DNA from: Caryophanales bacterium UBA5026
GTDB taxonomy: Bacteria > Bacillota_I > Bacilli_A > RF39 > UBA660
DNA: 64,000 nt
Assembly (NCBI GenBank): GCA_002416285.1
Contig: DICM01000030.1
Location: forward strand, 928-64,927
Reading direction: 5' to 3'
Part shown: positions 37,913-46,527 of the stretch, piece by piece
Numbering within the stretch: position 1 is the stretch's first letter
Layout of the letters: the number at the start of each line of letters is the position of its first letter
The notes under the pieces: model-generated
Told to the model about the DNA's origin: nothing
The model's database searches: none
What the model saw: only the letters and a program-made list of their open reading frames with translations
Program-made: the position numbers and the translations under genes

Positions 37913-38225
37913 CTTTATTCTCATAATAATAATCAATAATTTTATCTTTTATATTCTCTTTGGAGTTTTTTAATTCCTCCATTAGATTTTTCCAAACATG
38001 GTCAGCATTATCTTTTAATTCTTCTTTCCAATTAGGATGAGCAAGTTCAAATTGTTCCCATTTTCCCATTGTAAATTCTTTCGCTTGGTTTGCTTTTTCT
38101 AAAGTATAGTTTTTTACTTCAGAAAATGTATATCCCCCAATCGTTTCTTCATCTAGAAAGAATCCTAACAAATGAAGTCCTTGTTTTTTTAAAGCATCAT
38201 TTATATTGGTATCCTTTTTCTCCAT
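37896..38225 (-). CDS. Small acidic helical protein, unknown function
   Basis: A 109-residue hydrophilic protein, rich in Lys, Glu and Asn, predicted mostly helical, with several tryptophans (GKWEQFELAHPNWKEEL). No signal peptide or membrane helix. GGAGGGATCATATG precedes the start. It lies 61 bases downstream of the lipoprotein gene on the same strand and may be co-transcribed with it. No family recognised. Confidence 0.5.
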   Translation of the reverse strand: MEKKDTNINDALKKQGLHLLGFFLDEETIGGYTFSEVKNYTLEKANQAKEFTMGKWEQFELAHPNWKEELKDNADHVWKNLMEELKNSKENIKDKIIDYYYENKEKETK

Positions 38226-38286
38226 ATGATCCCTCCTATTTTAGTATATGTAAAAGGAATCATTATAGATACGAAAAAATATCTGA

Positions 38287-39135
38287 TTATTTCAGATATT
38301 CTTTGAGTTTTTGCTTTGCTTTCGATGCACCATCTTTTACTTTTTCTTCAGCATTTTGATAAGCCTCACCTTGTTTGATGTCTTCGTAATTTTCTTTACC
38401 TTTTTGTTTGGTAGTATCCCATAATTTTCCAAGACTATCTTTAATGTCATTAATGTTTTCTGACACCTGATCTGCATCTTCACCATAAAATTGTCGAGAA
38501 GCTTCTTTCACACTATCACCGAAATCATTGATGTTATCTTTCGTCCAATCCCACCAAACACTATAGCTAGTACTATAACGTTTCTTTTGTTGTTCACTTA
38601 AATCAGAATAATTAATGCCATTCCAATTATCTTTTTTCACACGGAACTTTCCGATTTTGATTGATAATGAAACTAACTTATCTTCATATTTTTTTCTATT
38701 ACCATCTTTAATAATTTGTTTTAAAAGTTCCGTATTTTTTTCAACATATATAACTAGTTCTTCTGCTGAATTGAATTTTTCTGGTTCAGAAGGAAAATTA
38801 TATTCCTCATCTAAAGTTTCTTGCATCTCTTCAGATAATTGTTCTGTTGTTTCAGGAAGTGGTTCTATAACTGGAATTTCAATTGTTTCAGGCATTGTTG
38901 TCTCTACTACTAAAGTTTCTTCTGGTTTTCTTTCTGTTTCATAAGTAATAGTAGACTCTACAACAGTTGGTTTTTTTGTAGGTGCTACTGTCTCGATAGA
39001 AGTTGTTTCTTTTTTTGTTTCACCTTTGTCGCTACACCCTGTCAATGTTACAGTACCTAAAAATGACATTGCAAATAAAGTCGTTTTGGCAAATTTTATA
39101 AAGTCTTTTTTGTTATATAATTCAAATCTTTTCAT
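38287..39135 (-). CDS. Lipoprotein with Thr/Glu/Pro-rich linker
   Basis: A 282-residue secreted protein. The N-terminus has a hydrophobic signal ending in the lipobox LTGC at about residue 34, so it should be lipid-anchored outside the membrane. Residues about 40-115 form a low-complexity Thr/Glu/Pro/Val linker (for example TTMPETIEIPVIEPLPE), and the rest is helical with repeated charged residues (SLGKLWDTTKQKGKENYED, AEEKVKDGASKAKQKL). Function unknown. The start overlaps the end of queH by 14 bases. Confidence 0.6.
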   Translation of the reverse strand: MKRFELYNKKDFIKFAKTTLFAMSFLGTVTLTGCSDKGETKKETTSIETVAPTKKPTVVESTITYETERKPEETLVVETTMPETIEIPVIEPLPETTEQLSEEMQETLDEEYNFPSEPEKFNSAEELVIYVEKNTELLKQIIKDGNRKKYEDKLVSLSIKIGKFRVKKDNWNGINYSDLSEQQKKRYSTSYSVWWDWTKDNINDFGDSVKEASRQFYGEDADQVSENINDIKDSLGKLWDTTKQKGKENYEDIKQGEAYQNAEEKVKDGASKAKQKLKEYLK

Positions 39136-39739
39136 ATTCTAACTCCCTTTCTTGCTTTGAATAGATACATCCACAGTAATCTTGACGATAAAGTCCATAT
39201 TCTTTGGATAGTTCGATTGATCTTTTGTATCCGTTCTTCTTTTTTAAATCAGCGTATAAATAGTTAACACCTATTTCTCTTGCTAGATATTCTCCAATTT
39301 GGTTTAATTTTTCTGAATTTTTATGAGGACTAATCGATAACGATGTAGTGAAATAATCATATCCTAATTCTTTTGCTTTGAGCGCAGTTGCTTTCATTCG
39401 TAGATGGTAGCATTTAAAACATCTTGCTCCGCCCTCTTTTTCCATTTCTAATCCTTTACTCATTTCAAAGAATAATTCTGGTTCATATGGTCCTTCGATA
39501 AAAGAAATCGTGTGTTTTGGTTGAAACTTCGAGATAAATCGTTGCTGTTCTTCTCTTCTTCTTTGAAACTCTTCTTCCTCTGTAATATTAGGATTATAGT
39601 AAAATACTGTGATTTCAAAAAAATTACTGAGGCGTTCTAGTGTTGCACTACTACAAGGCGCACAGCAAGTATGAAGTAATAATTTAGGTACTCCATTTAA
39701 TTGTTCAATCTGGTTTTCCATTAATAAATTATAATTCAT
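39122..39739 (-). CDS. queH: Epoxyqueuosine reductase QueH
   Basis: QueH (formerly DUF208) reduces epoxyqueuosine to queuosine in tRNA wobble modification and replaces QueG in many Firmicutes. The 205-residue protein has the N-terminal double cysteine LLHTCCAPCSSATLERL, the central ARCFKCYHLRM, and the C-terminal YCGCIYSKQERE, giving the cysteines needed for the metal cluster and redox. Other queuosine genes are not nearby. The start is ATG after GGAGGCGATT. Confidence 0.92.
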   Translation of the reverse strand: MNYNLLMENQIEQLNGVPKLLLHTCCAPCSSATLERLSNFFEITVFYYNPNITEEEEFQRRREEQQRFISKFQPKHTISFIEGPYEPELFFEMSKGLEMEKEGGARCFKCYHLRMKATALKAKELGYDYFTTSLSISPHKNSEKLNQIGEYLAREIGVNYLYADLKKKNGYKRSIELSKEYGLYRQDYCGCIYSKQERELEYEKI

Positions 39740-39830
39740 AAATCGCCTCCATTAACAGTATATTATATCACTTTTTTTGATTTTGTATAGTTCTTTTAAA
39801 ATATGGCAAACTAAAATTGAGTGTGATATT

Positions 39831-40340
39831 ATGACCATATTACTTTATATAATTATATTTTTTTGTAAGGTATTAGAAAATGCTTTAGCAACTCTCCGTG
39901 TTATTGTGATATCAAATGGAAAAAGAATACTAGGTGCTTTTTTGGCAGGTGCTACCGCCATTCTTTGGGTGTTCACAGCTGGTGCGGTATTAAAAGATGT
40001 TCATGAGGATCTTTTTAAAGTCTTCTTCTTTTGTTTTGGTACTTTTGTTGGCTCCTATGTCGGTTGTTATATTGAAAACAAATTAGCACTTGGAAACAAT
40101 ACGATTACCTGTATTATTAAGAATGAAAAAGCATTTTTAATCGATGAAATCCGAAATCTTGGTTATGCAGTTACTGTAATACATGCTGAAGGAATGGAAG
40201 AAAACAGACTGATACTGTTAATTATGCTCCCAAGGAGGAGAAGACGTGAGGTAACTGATTTCATTAAGGAACGTGCTGAAGATGCTGTTATTATTGCAGA
40301 GAAGGTTATTCCGATCAATGGAGGTCACCAAGGTCCTTAG
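39831..40340 (+). CDS. UPF0316 / DUF2179 membrane protein
   Basis: A 169-residue membrane protein. Three hydrophobic segments lie in the first 80 residues, with RVIVISNGKRILGAFLAG characteristic of the UPF0316 family, followed by a soluble DUF2179 domain (GYAVTVIHAEGMEENRLILLI). Function unknown. ATG 39831 is chosen because the hydrophobic N-terminus begins there; the track-like upstream extension adds charged residues with no ribosome site. Its 3' end overlaps the convergent glycerophosphodiesterase gene by 26 bases. Confidence 0.8.
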   Translation: MTILLYIIIFFCKVLENALATLRVIVISNGKRILGAFLAGATAILWVFTAGAVLKDVHEDLFKVFFFCFGTFVGSYVGCYIENKLALGNNTITCIIKNEKAFLIDEIRNLGYAVTVIHAEGMEENRLILLIMLPRRRRREVTDFIKERAEDAVIIAEKVIPINGGHQGP

Positions 40341-40983
40341 CTAGTTTCTCGGGAACATCTGTAATTAAATACTGTACATTACCTTTTGGTATACTTTTAT
40401 TGACCGTCCAAAGAAAAATTTCCTGCTCTGTTTTTGGTATTGTTAACCGTTGTTCCAATACCAAAAAATCAAATACTTTATAATCTTTATTTTGATTTAA
40501 AAGTGGACCGATAATAATCCCACATTTTATTTCAGGATGCAGCTCCTTCATAGTTTTAATTAGTTCGTAATGAAAACTACATAGATAAATATTCAAATAA
40601 GAATATTTTTTTATTACTTTATAAACTTGCTTTAAATAAGTATCATAGACATCTGTTTCGTGCTTTAATTCTAAAAGGAGAATCTTATCCGAATGAATAT
40701 TGTTCAGTACATCCTCTAAAACAGCTATTTTAGTAGGATTTTTCTTTGTACCAAATTGATATTTCTGGAGTTCTTTTAAAGGCGTGAGCGCAACAAAACC
40801 GTGTCCATTACTAGTATGATCAATTGTCAAATTATGATTCAACACTAATTTTTGATCATAGGTCATACGAACATCGGTTTCGATTCCAGCAATATACTCT
40901 TTTTCTAATGCAGATAAGATCGCTTCTTTCGTATTTTCACCATAACGATCTTCTGTATTTCCTCTATGTGCGATTAACTTCAT
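40315..40983 (-). CDS. Glycerophosphodiester phosphodiesterase
   Basis: A 222-residue GDPD-family enzyme that hydrolyses glycerophosphodiesters to glycerol-3-phosphate and an alcohol. The N-terminal AHRGNTEDRYGENT and IETDVRMTYDQKLVLNHN segments carry the paired catalytic histidines and the Glu-x-Asp metal ligands; LLLELKHE and LWTVNKS are further family motifs. There is no signal peptide, so it should be cytoplasmic. It begins within GGTGATAATATG. Confidence 0.88.
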   Translation of the reverse strand: MKLIAHRGNTEDRYGENTKEAILSALEKEYIAGIETDVRMTYDQKLVLNHNLTIDHTSNGHGFVALTPLKELQKYQFGTKKNPTKIAVLEDVLNNIHSDKILLLELKHETDVYDTYLKQVYKVIKKYSYLNIYLCSFHYELIKTMKELHPEIKCGIIIGPLLNQNKDYKVFDFLVLEQRLTIPKTEQEIFLWTVNKSIPKGNVQYLITDVPEKLAKDLGDLH

Positions 40984-41018
40984 ATTATCACCACTATAGA
41001 GTATGCTTTTTCACTTTA

Positions 41019-41534
41019 TTATAATTCTTTTTGTTTGTTAGAGATTGAACTTTCAATTACTCTTTGATTAATTTCTCCAATCACTAATTGGTTTTTTATA
41101 TTTTCTAAATGTTGTTTTCTTTGACTTTTCTGTGAACATAGAAAGTTTATCGGTGAATATAATTCATCAACCGTATAATTCTTCTCTTTAATCGTCTTAA
41201 TTGTATTATAGAAGACAACCATAAAGTCAGTTATCACTTCTGCAATCTCTTGATTTGAATTGTCTTTTATTTTTTCCAAATCCTGAAGACTCAATATTCC
41301 ACCCCTATTTACACTAGGATGAAATGTTGTTTTGATATGTGAAACAATACCACTTAAAGTTACTAAAATATTAGGATTTGTAAAAAAACAAGCTTTTAAA
41401 CGGTCACTTGTCATAAGTGATCCTAATATTAGGTCTAAGTCATTATTTGATATTTCTACTATATTTTCGGTAAAAACATTTTCTTTTTTCATGGGTAACC
41501 ATGCATATAATTTTTTATTTTCTTGATACTTCAT
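41019..41534 (-). CDS. Hypothetical protein in the SOS-box operon
   Basis: A 171-residue soluble protein without recognised motifs; mixed alpha and beta character, two or three cysteines. It follows the thymidylate-kinase-like gene by 12 bases and should share its LexA-box promoter. ATG 41534 has GGGAG upstream and is preferred to a GTG further up. Co-regulation with a nucleotide kinase may hint at DNA metabolism, but the sequence gives no direct support. Confidence 0.5.
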   Translation of the reverse strand: MKYQENKKLYAWLPMKKENVFTENIVEISNNDLDLILGSLMTSDRLKACFFTNPNILVTLSGIVSHIKTTFHPSVNRGGILSLQDLEKIKDNSNQEIAEVITDFMVVFYNTIKTIKEKNYTVDELYSPINFLCSQKSQRKQHLENIKNQLVIGEINQRVIESSISNKQKEL

Positions 41535-41546
41535 AAATACTCCCAA

Positions 41547-42221
41547 CTACCCCTTATTCAATTCTTCTATTACATAATTTACAACTTCCTCACTAATTTC
41601 TTCTTTAGATCGGATTCCATATTGATCACAACATTCAACCACCTTGAATTGATACATTTTAGCTATTTCCTCAAATGCATTAAATGATGCCTCTAAATAA
41701 GCTTCGTTTCTCTCGTTTTCATCCTCGTTACCTCGATTGCATTTTAATATATAGGCTTGTTGCGGTAGCATCCTCAAATAGACAGCAATTTCTGGTTTTG
41801 GTAATTCTAATAATCCATATTCGAGTTGATCAAGCCATTCATACATTTTCTTACGACTTTCAAAATCATTAAATTTACAGCCTTGATGTGCCATATTCGA
41901 GTAAACGTATCGGTCTAATATAACATGGATTCCATTATCAAGTAAAAATTCAATTTTATGAATATTATATTTTCTATCAGCTGCATAATAAAGAGCAGCT
42001 ACTTTTGGATTTACATTTGGTGCCGTCTCTGGAAATAGACCATTTCCACTTCGACCCAAATAACAATCACCAACAATCTTTCCTGATGGAGAATCATAGT
42101 TTGGAAAACTAAATTTTTCTACGTTGATACCTTTTTCACGTAATGCCTGAATCAATAGCTTTGATTGAGTCTCTTTTCCAGAAGAATCACTTCCTTCGAT
42201 AACGATTAATTTTCCTCTCAT
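41547..42221 (-). CDS. tmk: Thymidylate kinase-like dNMP kinase
   Basis: A 224-residue P-loop kinase. IVIEGSDSSGKETQSK is the thymidylate kinase P-loop, with Glu where Thr or Ser usually follows the lysine; ILDRYVYSNMAHQG contains the DRY motif, and a lid region with CNRGNEDENERN follows. It should phosphorylate dTMP or a related nucleotide. It is longer than the minimal Tmk (about 205). Upstream is a promoter whose spacer contains a LexA-box-like palindrome, so SOS induction is likely. Confidence 0.82.
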   Translation of the reverse strand: MRGKLIVIEGSDSSGKETQSKLLIQALREKGINVEKFSFPNYDSPSGKIVGDCYLGRSGNGLFPETAPNVNPKVAALYYAADRKYNIHKIEFLLDNGIHVILDRYVYSNMAHQGCKFNDFESRKKMYEWLDQLEYGLLELPKPEIAVYLRMLPQQAYILKCNRGNEDENERNEAYLEASFNAFEEIAKMYQFKVVECCDQYGIRSKEEISEEVVNYVIEELNKG

Positions 42222-42238
42222 ATTCCCACCTCACTAAC

Positions 42239-42267
42239 ATTATAACACGAACATCTGTTTCAATCAA
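42239..42267 (-). promoter_or_regulatory. Promoter of the thymidylate-kinase-like gene
   Basis: On the minus strand TTGATT (42262-42267), 17 bases, TATAAT (42239-42244), about 18 bases before the start codon region. Confidence 0.7.
42248..42261. promoter_or_regulatory. LexA (SOS) box 3
   Basis: CGAACATCTGTTTC differs from the Bacillus consensus CGAACRNRYGTTYC at one position. It fills the -35/-10 spacer just as box 1 does at the lexA locus, and overlaps the stop codon of the HD-domain gene. Confidence 0.72.
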
Positions 42268-42850
42268 CAATTTCGTTTGCTTCAAATTTAACATCTAGAA
42301 ATTTACGACTAGCAATATAGTCGCACATATGAACAAACTTTTGATATTTATTAATAGGTTTTGGTAACACTTCATTCCCTTTATAATCTTTTGTCCAAGG
42401 TCCCATATGAGAAGCAATAACATTTGTAACAAAATCAATTTCGTGATCTGTCAGTGTTAGTTCTTCCTGGTTTTCTCTTATAAAGTCACAAGCAAGTAAC
42501 GGATGATTCACTACAGTATATTCACTTTTTTCTTTTCCTGATTTTAGTCCATCATGTAATGTTAAAGCGAATAACATCAAATCCTTTTCCTCTTGTTTAA
42601 AAATCCCAGTAATACTCTCATCATTATACATTTCATAAGCAATTCGGACCGCAGCTTTCGTATGTCTTAGAAGTCCGCCTTCGCCTAATGAAAAAGATGG
42701 ATGATATTTTCCCGTTGAACTTGCTGGTACTTCAAAAAAATAATCTGGTAGTTTTGATACTAATATTTTTAAATTTTCAATATATCTTGCATTTTCTATA
42801 TATTTATACTCTGTTTCAAATGCAGAGATTTTGTAATCCATTGTATTCAT
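42260..42850 (-). CDS. HD-domain hydrolase
   Basis: A 196-residue protein with an HD metal site: GGLLRHTKAAVRIA provides the first histidine, FALTLHDGLKSG the HD pair, and SHMGPW with CDYIASR the last ligands. HD proteins of this size are usually nucleotidases or phosphohydrolases. Its neighbour, a thymidylate-kinase-like gene, fits nucleotide metabolism. AGGAGG precedes the ATG by four bases. Similar small HD proteins occur in phages and Firmicutes. Confidence 0.75.
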   Translation of the reverse strand: MNTMDYKISAFETEYKYIENARYIENLKILVSKLPDYFFEVPASSTGKYHPSFSLGEGGLLRHTKAAVRIAYEMYNDESITGIFKQEEKDLMLFALTLHDGLKSGKEKSEYTVVNHPLLACDFIRENQEELTLTDHEIDFVTNVIASHMGPWTKDYKGNEVLPKPINKYQKFVHMCDYIASRKFLDVKFEANEIVD

Positions 42851-42861
42851 AATTCCTCCTA

Positions 42862-43944
42862 CTATAAGAGATCAACTAAGATCTCATTGGATATATACAA
42901 TTTATGTTCTGGAATAAACATACGATCATCGTGATATTCGATATTTTGTTTTCTCATCTCACGTTTTACAGAATCCAAACTTAGAAGATCAATTCCATAT
43001 TTGTTTTGATATTCTGAAATTGACAAACCTTCTTTTAATCGAAGTTTCAGCAGCAATTCATACTCTTGATTTAGTTCTTTTGAAATACTTTCCTCTTCTA
43101 AGTGACGAGTTCCATTTAAATAAGCTGTTAAACTACGAGTATTGGTATAACGAAGATTTTCTATATAACCACTAGCTCCTACTCCTATTCCATAATACCC
43201 TTTATTTCTCCAATATGTCAAGTTGTGCTTCGATTGATATCCAATCTTCGCAAAGTTACTAATCTCATAGTGCTCAAAATTATTTTCTTTTAACTTATGA
43301 CAAATAAGATTATACATCTCTGCATCTAAATCTTCTGAGATCGGCTGAATATTCTCAATATAAAGTTTTGTATTCGGTTCAATCATTAAAGAATAGGTGG
43401 AGATATGAGTAATTGGCAATGTTAGAAAAAAATTGATATCTTTTTCTAATTCTTCCATTGTTTCATTTGGAAATGCATACATAAGATCAACATTAATGTT
43501 TTTAATTCCCATCCGAGAAATCAGATTGATTTTATATTCTATTTCGTCCTGATTATGATGGCGATTTAATTTTGCTAAATGATGATCATGCGTAGTTTGA
43601 ATTCCTATACTTACTCGATTAATACCATGCTTTAAAAATAAACTGATCTGTTCTTTTGTAATTAGTTCAACATTACATTCAATCGTATATTCTATATTCT
43701 CTTGCTTAGGTAATGTATCAATCCAATTAAGTAATATTTCCAATTCCTTATTGGATAAAGAGTTAGGAGTCCCACCACCAATATAGATTGTTGATAGTGG
43801 TCTACTTAATCCATATTCGTCTAATTCTTTTCTTAATGCTTCGATGTAAGGTTTTGTCCATTTCTCTTGATAAAAGACCTTACAAAAATCACAATAAGAA
43901 CAAATTGTTTTACAAAATGGGATATGAATATAGAGTGCTTCCAT
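42862..43944 (-). CDS. hemW: Radical SAM protein HemW (heme chaperone-like)
   Basis: A 360-residue HemW/HemN-like protein. It begins EALYIHIPFCKTICSYCDFC, with the CxxxCxxC iron-sulfur motif plus the extra cysteine, then IYIGGGTPNSLS and VSIGIQT. HemW lacks coproporphyrinogen oxidase activity and acts as a heme chaperone; the name HemN is a common mis-annotation. ATG 43944 has AGGTGA upstream. In Bacillus it lies between lepA and hrcA; here the neighbourhood is expanded but the order is kept. Confidence 0.92.
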   Translation of the reverse strand: MEALYIHIPFCKTICSYCDFCKVFYQEKWTKPYIEALRKELDEYGLSRPLSTIYIGGGTPNSLSNKELEILLNWIDTLPKQENIEYTIECNVELITKEQISLFLKHGINRVSIGIQTTHDHHLAKLNRHHNQDEIEYKINLISRMGIKNINVDLMYAFPNETMEELEKDINFFLTLPITHISTYSLMIEPNTKLYIENIQPISEDLDAEMYNLICHKLKENNFEHYEISNFAKIGYQSKHNLTYWRNKGYYGIGVGASGYIENLRYTNTRSLTAYLNGTRHLEEESISKELNQEYELLLKLRLKEGLSISEYQNKYGIDLLSLDSVKREMRKQNIEYHDDRMFIPEHKLYISNEILVDLL

Positions 43945-43968
43945 GTACTTCACCTATTTCTATTATAC

Positions 43969-43994
43969 AAAAAAGATTCCCAAAAGGGAAACTT
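43969..43994 (-). terminator. Terminator upstream of hemW
   Basis: GTTTCCC TTTT GGGAATC on the minus strand, one mismatch in the stem, followed by six T residues. It ends the transcript of the decayed gene at 44077-45819. Confidence 0.75.
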
Positions 43995-44076
43995 TTATGT
44001 TCTAAAGATGAAAATAATCTTTTTCTTGATGCGATTGCTTATCTCAAACCAAATTTTGATATCACTAAAATTATTT

Positions 44077-44745
44077 TTACTTTTTAAGTGTTTTTTGATT
44101 TAAATACTTAGCTTGTTTCCTTCGGATATTTACATTATCGACACTATCGTTCATCAGATAGGCAATCATAGTACTATTGTATCCCCTAGCTTCTAATTGA
44201 TTAACAGTTTCAATTAATTCTAGTTGATCTTCTGACAAACCTTTTCTTCTTTTTTTTTGGTCGTTTATACTTTGAACAATTAAGAATTTTGCAGGATCGA
44301 TTTCCTGTAGTTTATCCGTTAAGAAATAGTGAATAGTTCCAATTGGAACATTAAATCGATTCGCGATTTCGTTATGACCAGCACTATACATAATCTTATA
44401 ATCAGCAATTTTACAAATAAAATTTGCTTTAGATAAGTGATTTTTTTTAAGATTAATATTTAGATTTTTCATAATTGAATTTATTTCTTCTGATAAACTA
44501 TTAGAAATCTCTTCAGATGCACAACTTTGTATTTGTACAATCTGATCTACCCATTTTAAGTAGTCATATTCTTCTATTGTTCCATATATTTTATTTTTAG
44601 GCAAATACTTTCTTAAAAATGGATCTCTTAAGATAAGTTCCTCATCCTTAGGATTTTCTAAATTATTTATATAGTTTTCATGTTGAATTATTTCATTCCA
44701 TATTTTTGTTCCAAAAATCTCACAAATGTAATTTTCATTTTCCAA
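44077..44745 (-). CDS. C-terminal open segment of the decayed gene (SpoIIID-like HTH)
   Basis: If translated separately this is a 222-residue protein starting at TTG 44745 (read MENENYICEIFG). No ribosome site is visible before it, and coding-like sequence continues upstream to the TAG at 44860, so independent expression is doubtful. It contains the SpoIIID-like segment near residues 118-150 and a second helical region (LMNDSVDNVNIRRKQ) that may be another HTH. Confidence 0.4.
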   Translation of the reverse strand: MENENYICEIFGTKIWNEIIQHENYINNLENPKDEELILRDPFLRKYLPKNKIYGTIEEYDYLKWVDQIVQIQSCASEEISNSLSEEINSIMKNLNINLKKNHLSKANFICKIADYKIMYSAGHNEIANRFNVPIGTIHYFLTDKLQEIDPAKFLIVQSINDQKKRRKGLSEDQLELIETVNQLEARGYNSTMIAYLMNDSVDNVNIRRKQAKYLNQKTLKK

Positions 44746-44859
44746 CAGACCTTTTATATTAGGAATTGTCGGCTCACCATTTGTCCATTGTAAATAGTTT
44801 AGATAATTTTGTAATTCTTCTTTTGAATAAAGACCTGTTAAATAAAGCTCTATTAAAAA

Positions 44860-45549
44860 CTAATAAGTTCTTTTTTCTTGTTGATTGACTTGTCCCAACC
44901 GAATCATTTCATGTTGTTTTGTTCTAGAATTTGATTGCAATGTATGCTGTTCTAGTATTAATCTTTGAGACTCTTCTCGATATGTCTGCATATATTTGAT
45001 CTTTTTTTGTTGTAACTTTTCATGAGATTGAGCTAATTTATCCTGAATATTTACTAGTGCTTTTTTAGAAGAATCTCTAATTCCCTCTACCCAAGTTTGT
45101 AGTAATATTTCATCTTTTTCAGTTAACATTGTTCTATTCTCAACTTTGGCTTCATCTGGTATAGACAGTTTCTTATTAACTAGCTTGATTCTTTGACGCA
45201 GATGATTAATCTGCTCATTAAATGTATGAAATAGCTCTTTATAAATTTCTTCCACACTTAAGCCTTTTTCTAATAATTCTGCTACGTTCTGATACAATTC
45301 ATCTTTAGCTGGCAGTGCAAATTTATTCTTAAGTTGAGCAAAACTTTTTTCAAAGATTTCTTTTTCTTTCTCTGTTCCATTTAATTCTGCTAGTTGAATT
45401 TTCTTTGCTTTTTCTTCCAGTCTTAAACTTCGAACTGTCTCTAATAAAGGCGTCAAAGTTGTAGAGGGCTTTTCTTTCACTGTTTGTTTTATATCAATAC
45501 CTTCTAATAAGCAAGAAACAATATTTTGTTTGTATTCAAAAATTGCCAA
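44860..45549 (-). CDS. Central open segment of the decayed gene (coiled coil)
   Basis: An open segment of 229 residues between the in-frame TAA and TAG. The only upstream start is TTG 45549, without a ribosome site. The product would be a charged coiled coil (ELFHTFNEQINHLRQRIKLVNKK and following). Best viewed as the middle part of the broken gene. Confidence 0.35.
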   Translation of the reverse strand: MAIFEYKQNIVSCLLEGIDIKQTVKEKPSTTLTPLLETVRSLRLEEKAKKIQLAELNGTEKEKEIFEKSFAQLKNKFALPAKDELYQNVAELLEKGLSVEEIYKELFHTFNEQINHLRQRIKLVNKKLSIPDEAKVENRTMLTEKDEILLQTWVEGIRDSSKKALVNIQDKLAQSHEKLQQKKIKYMQTYREESQRLILEQHTLQSNSRTKQHEMIRLGQVNQQEKRTY

Positions 45550-45844
45550 ACTATTATTTACTTTCCATAGCTTTTCAAGAATTGTATTATATCTTCCAAA
45601 AGTATTATAACTACCAAATGCAGATTCTATTTTATTTATTTCACGACACGAAAGTCCATATGTTCCACTTTATAATATATCTTGAATATAGTGTAAACGC
45701 TCTTTTATATTTTTCTGCTGTAATGATACTGATTGACTACATAAACTATCAAATAATTCAGAATCATTTAAAAACGCTAATAACAACTGTTCTTTTCGTT
45801 TTCTTTCTACTCCTAGTATAAAAAATCCCTCTTTTTTCTATCTT

Positions 45845-45872
45845 ATTATATAGGAAAATGTATTTTTGTCAA
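45845..45872 (-). promoter_or_regulatory. Sigma-A promoter of the decayed gene
   Basis: On the minus strand TTGACA (45867-45872), 16 bases, TATAAT (45845-45850), both consensus. The surrounding sequence is similar to the promoter at 46528-46555. Confidence 0.8.
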
Positions 45873-45884
45873 GAAATTTATAAA

Positions 45885-45907
45885 GAAAAAATTCCTATCT
45901 TGGAATT
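45885..45907 (-). terminator. Terminator of the SpoIIID-like gene
   Basis: AATTCC and GGAATT flank a six-base loop, followed on the minus strand by a run of T, just before the next promoter. Confidence 0.65.
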
Positions 45908-46495
45908 CTATTTACTTTTCGTTCTTTTATTTTTTCCTTCTATACCTTCACTATTGTAAACCATTGTGCCATCAGTGATTTGTGTAAATGGAATGAAATT
46001 TGCAACTGTCACATCTTGATTATTTAAATTTAAAAATGAATTTCTTTCTAGAATCTTTTTAATGTTTTCTAGAAAGATATCATCATCAACAATTTTTCGT
46101 AATCTTAGATTTAAATCATTATATATTGTATAGACTGTTATTGTCCCATATTGATTTTCTGTATCTTCATTTAAAATTTCTACTATCATGGGAACAGTAT
46201 AGCCTTCTAGTAAAAGGTTTATAACCTTTTTTATTCTATTAAATACAATCTCATTATCAACTGTCTTCGCACGATTTTCTTGAATTATTTTACTTACTTC
46301 TTGATATAGTTCTGGATCTATTTTTGGGAGTCTCTGTTGCAAATAACTATGAACCGTAGCATTGCTAATTGGAAAATAATGTTCGCTTATAAACGAAGCA
46401 AGTTGTCGTGTTGAAAAGCCAGTTTCTTTTGCACATGTAGCCACAAGTATAACTCTTTTTTTTATTTCTTCTGCTTTTACATCTTCATATGTCAT
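45908..46495 (-). CDS. SpoIIID-like DNA-binding protein with two HTH repeats
   Basis: A 195-residue protein. Residues about 20-65 (TRQLASFISEHYFPISNATV followed by HSYLQQRLPKIDPELYQEV) closely follow the SpoIIID pattern, a helix-turn-helix with the TVHxxLxxRLPxIxPxL motif. Residues about 85-150 repeat it in diverged form (TVPMIVEIL, then TVYTIYNDLNLRLRKI). SpoIIID is a mother-cell regulator of sporulation; this protein is longer and has a sigma-A-type promoter, so its role may differ. The gene downstream appears to be a decayed relative. Confidence 0.65.
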   Translation of the reverse strand: MTYEDVKAEEIKKRVILVATCAKETGFSTRQLASFISEHYFPISNATVHSYLQQRLPKIDPELYQEVSKIIQENRAKTVDNEIVFNRIKKVINLLLEGYTVPMIVEILNEDTENQYGTITVYTIYNDLNLRLRKIVDDDIFLENIKKILERNSFLNLNNQDVTVANFIPFTQITDGTMVYNSEGIEGKNKRTKSK

Positions 46496-46527
46496 GATAA
46501 ATCTTACATCCCCTTTTTCCTATATTA

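Larger units (their letters stand above)
44077..45819 (-). pseudogene. Decayed SpoIIID-like regulator gene, one frame broken by two stop codons and a lost start
   Basis: A single reading frame of 581 codons without frameshift. It has an intact ribosome site (GAGGG, 45827-45831) and promoter but begins with ATA at 45817-45819, seven bases from GAGGG, where ATG is expected. In-frame stops occur at TAA 45670-45672 and TAG 44860-44862. The interrupted parts look coding (for example ERKRKEQLLLAFLNDSELF and LYLTGLYSKEELQNYLNYL). Near the C-terminus HNEIANRFNVPIGTIHYFL with KLQEIDPAKF resembles the SpoIIID helix-turn-helix. All three lesions are explained by C-to-T or G-to-A changes. Recoding or sequencing error cannot be excluded. 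Confidence 0.65.

Noticed and set aside
40824..41024. Plus-strand frame over the glycerophosphodiesterase gene
   Set aside because: Antisense to a well-supported enzyme; no ribosome site.
43999..44087. Plus-strand frame ending LDAIAYLKPNFDITKIIFTF after the hemW gene
   Set aside because: The C-terminal part looks protein-like, but there is no start codon with a ribosome site and the upstream part is a shadow of hemW. Possibly a gene fragment; not supported enough.
45543..45821. Plus-strand 92-residue frame opposite the decayed gene
   Set aside because: Hydrophobic shadow of the broken minus-strand gene, no ribosome site.
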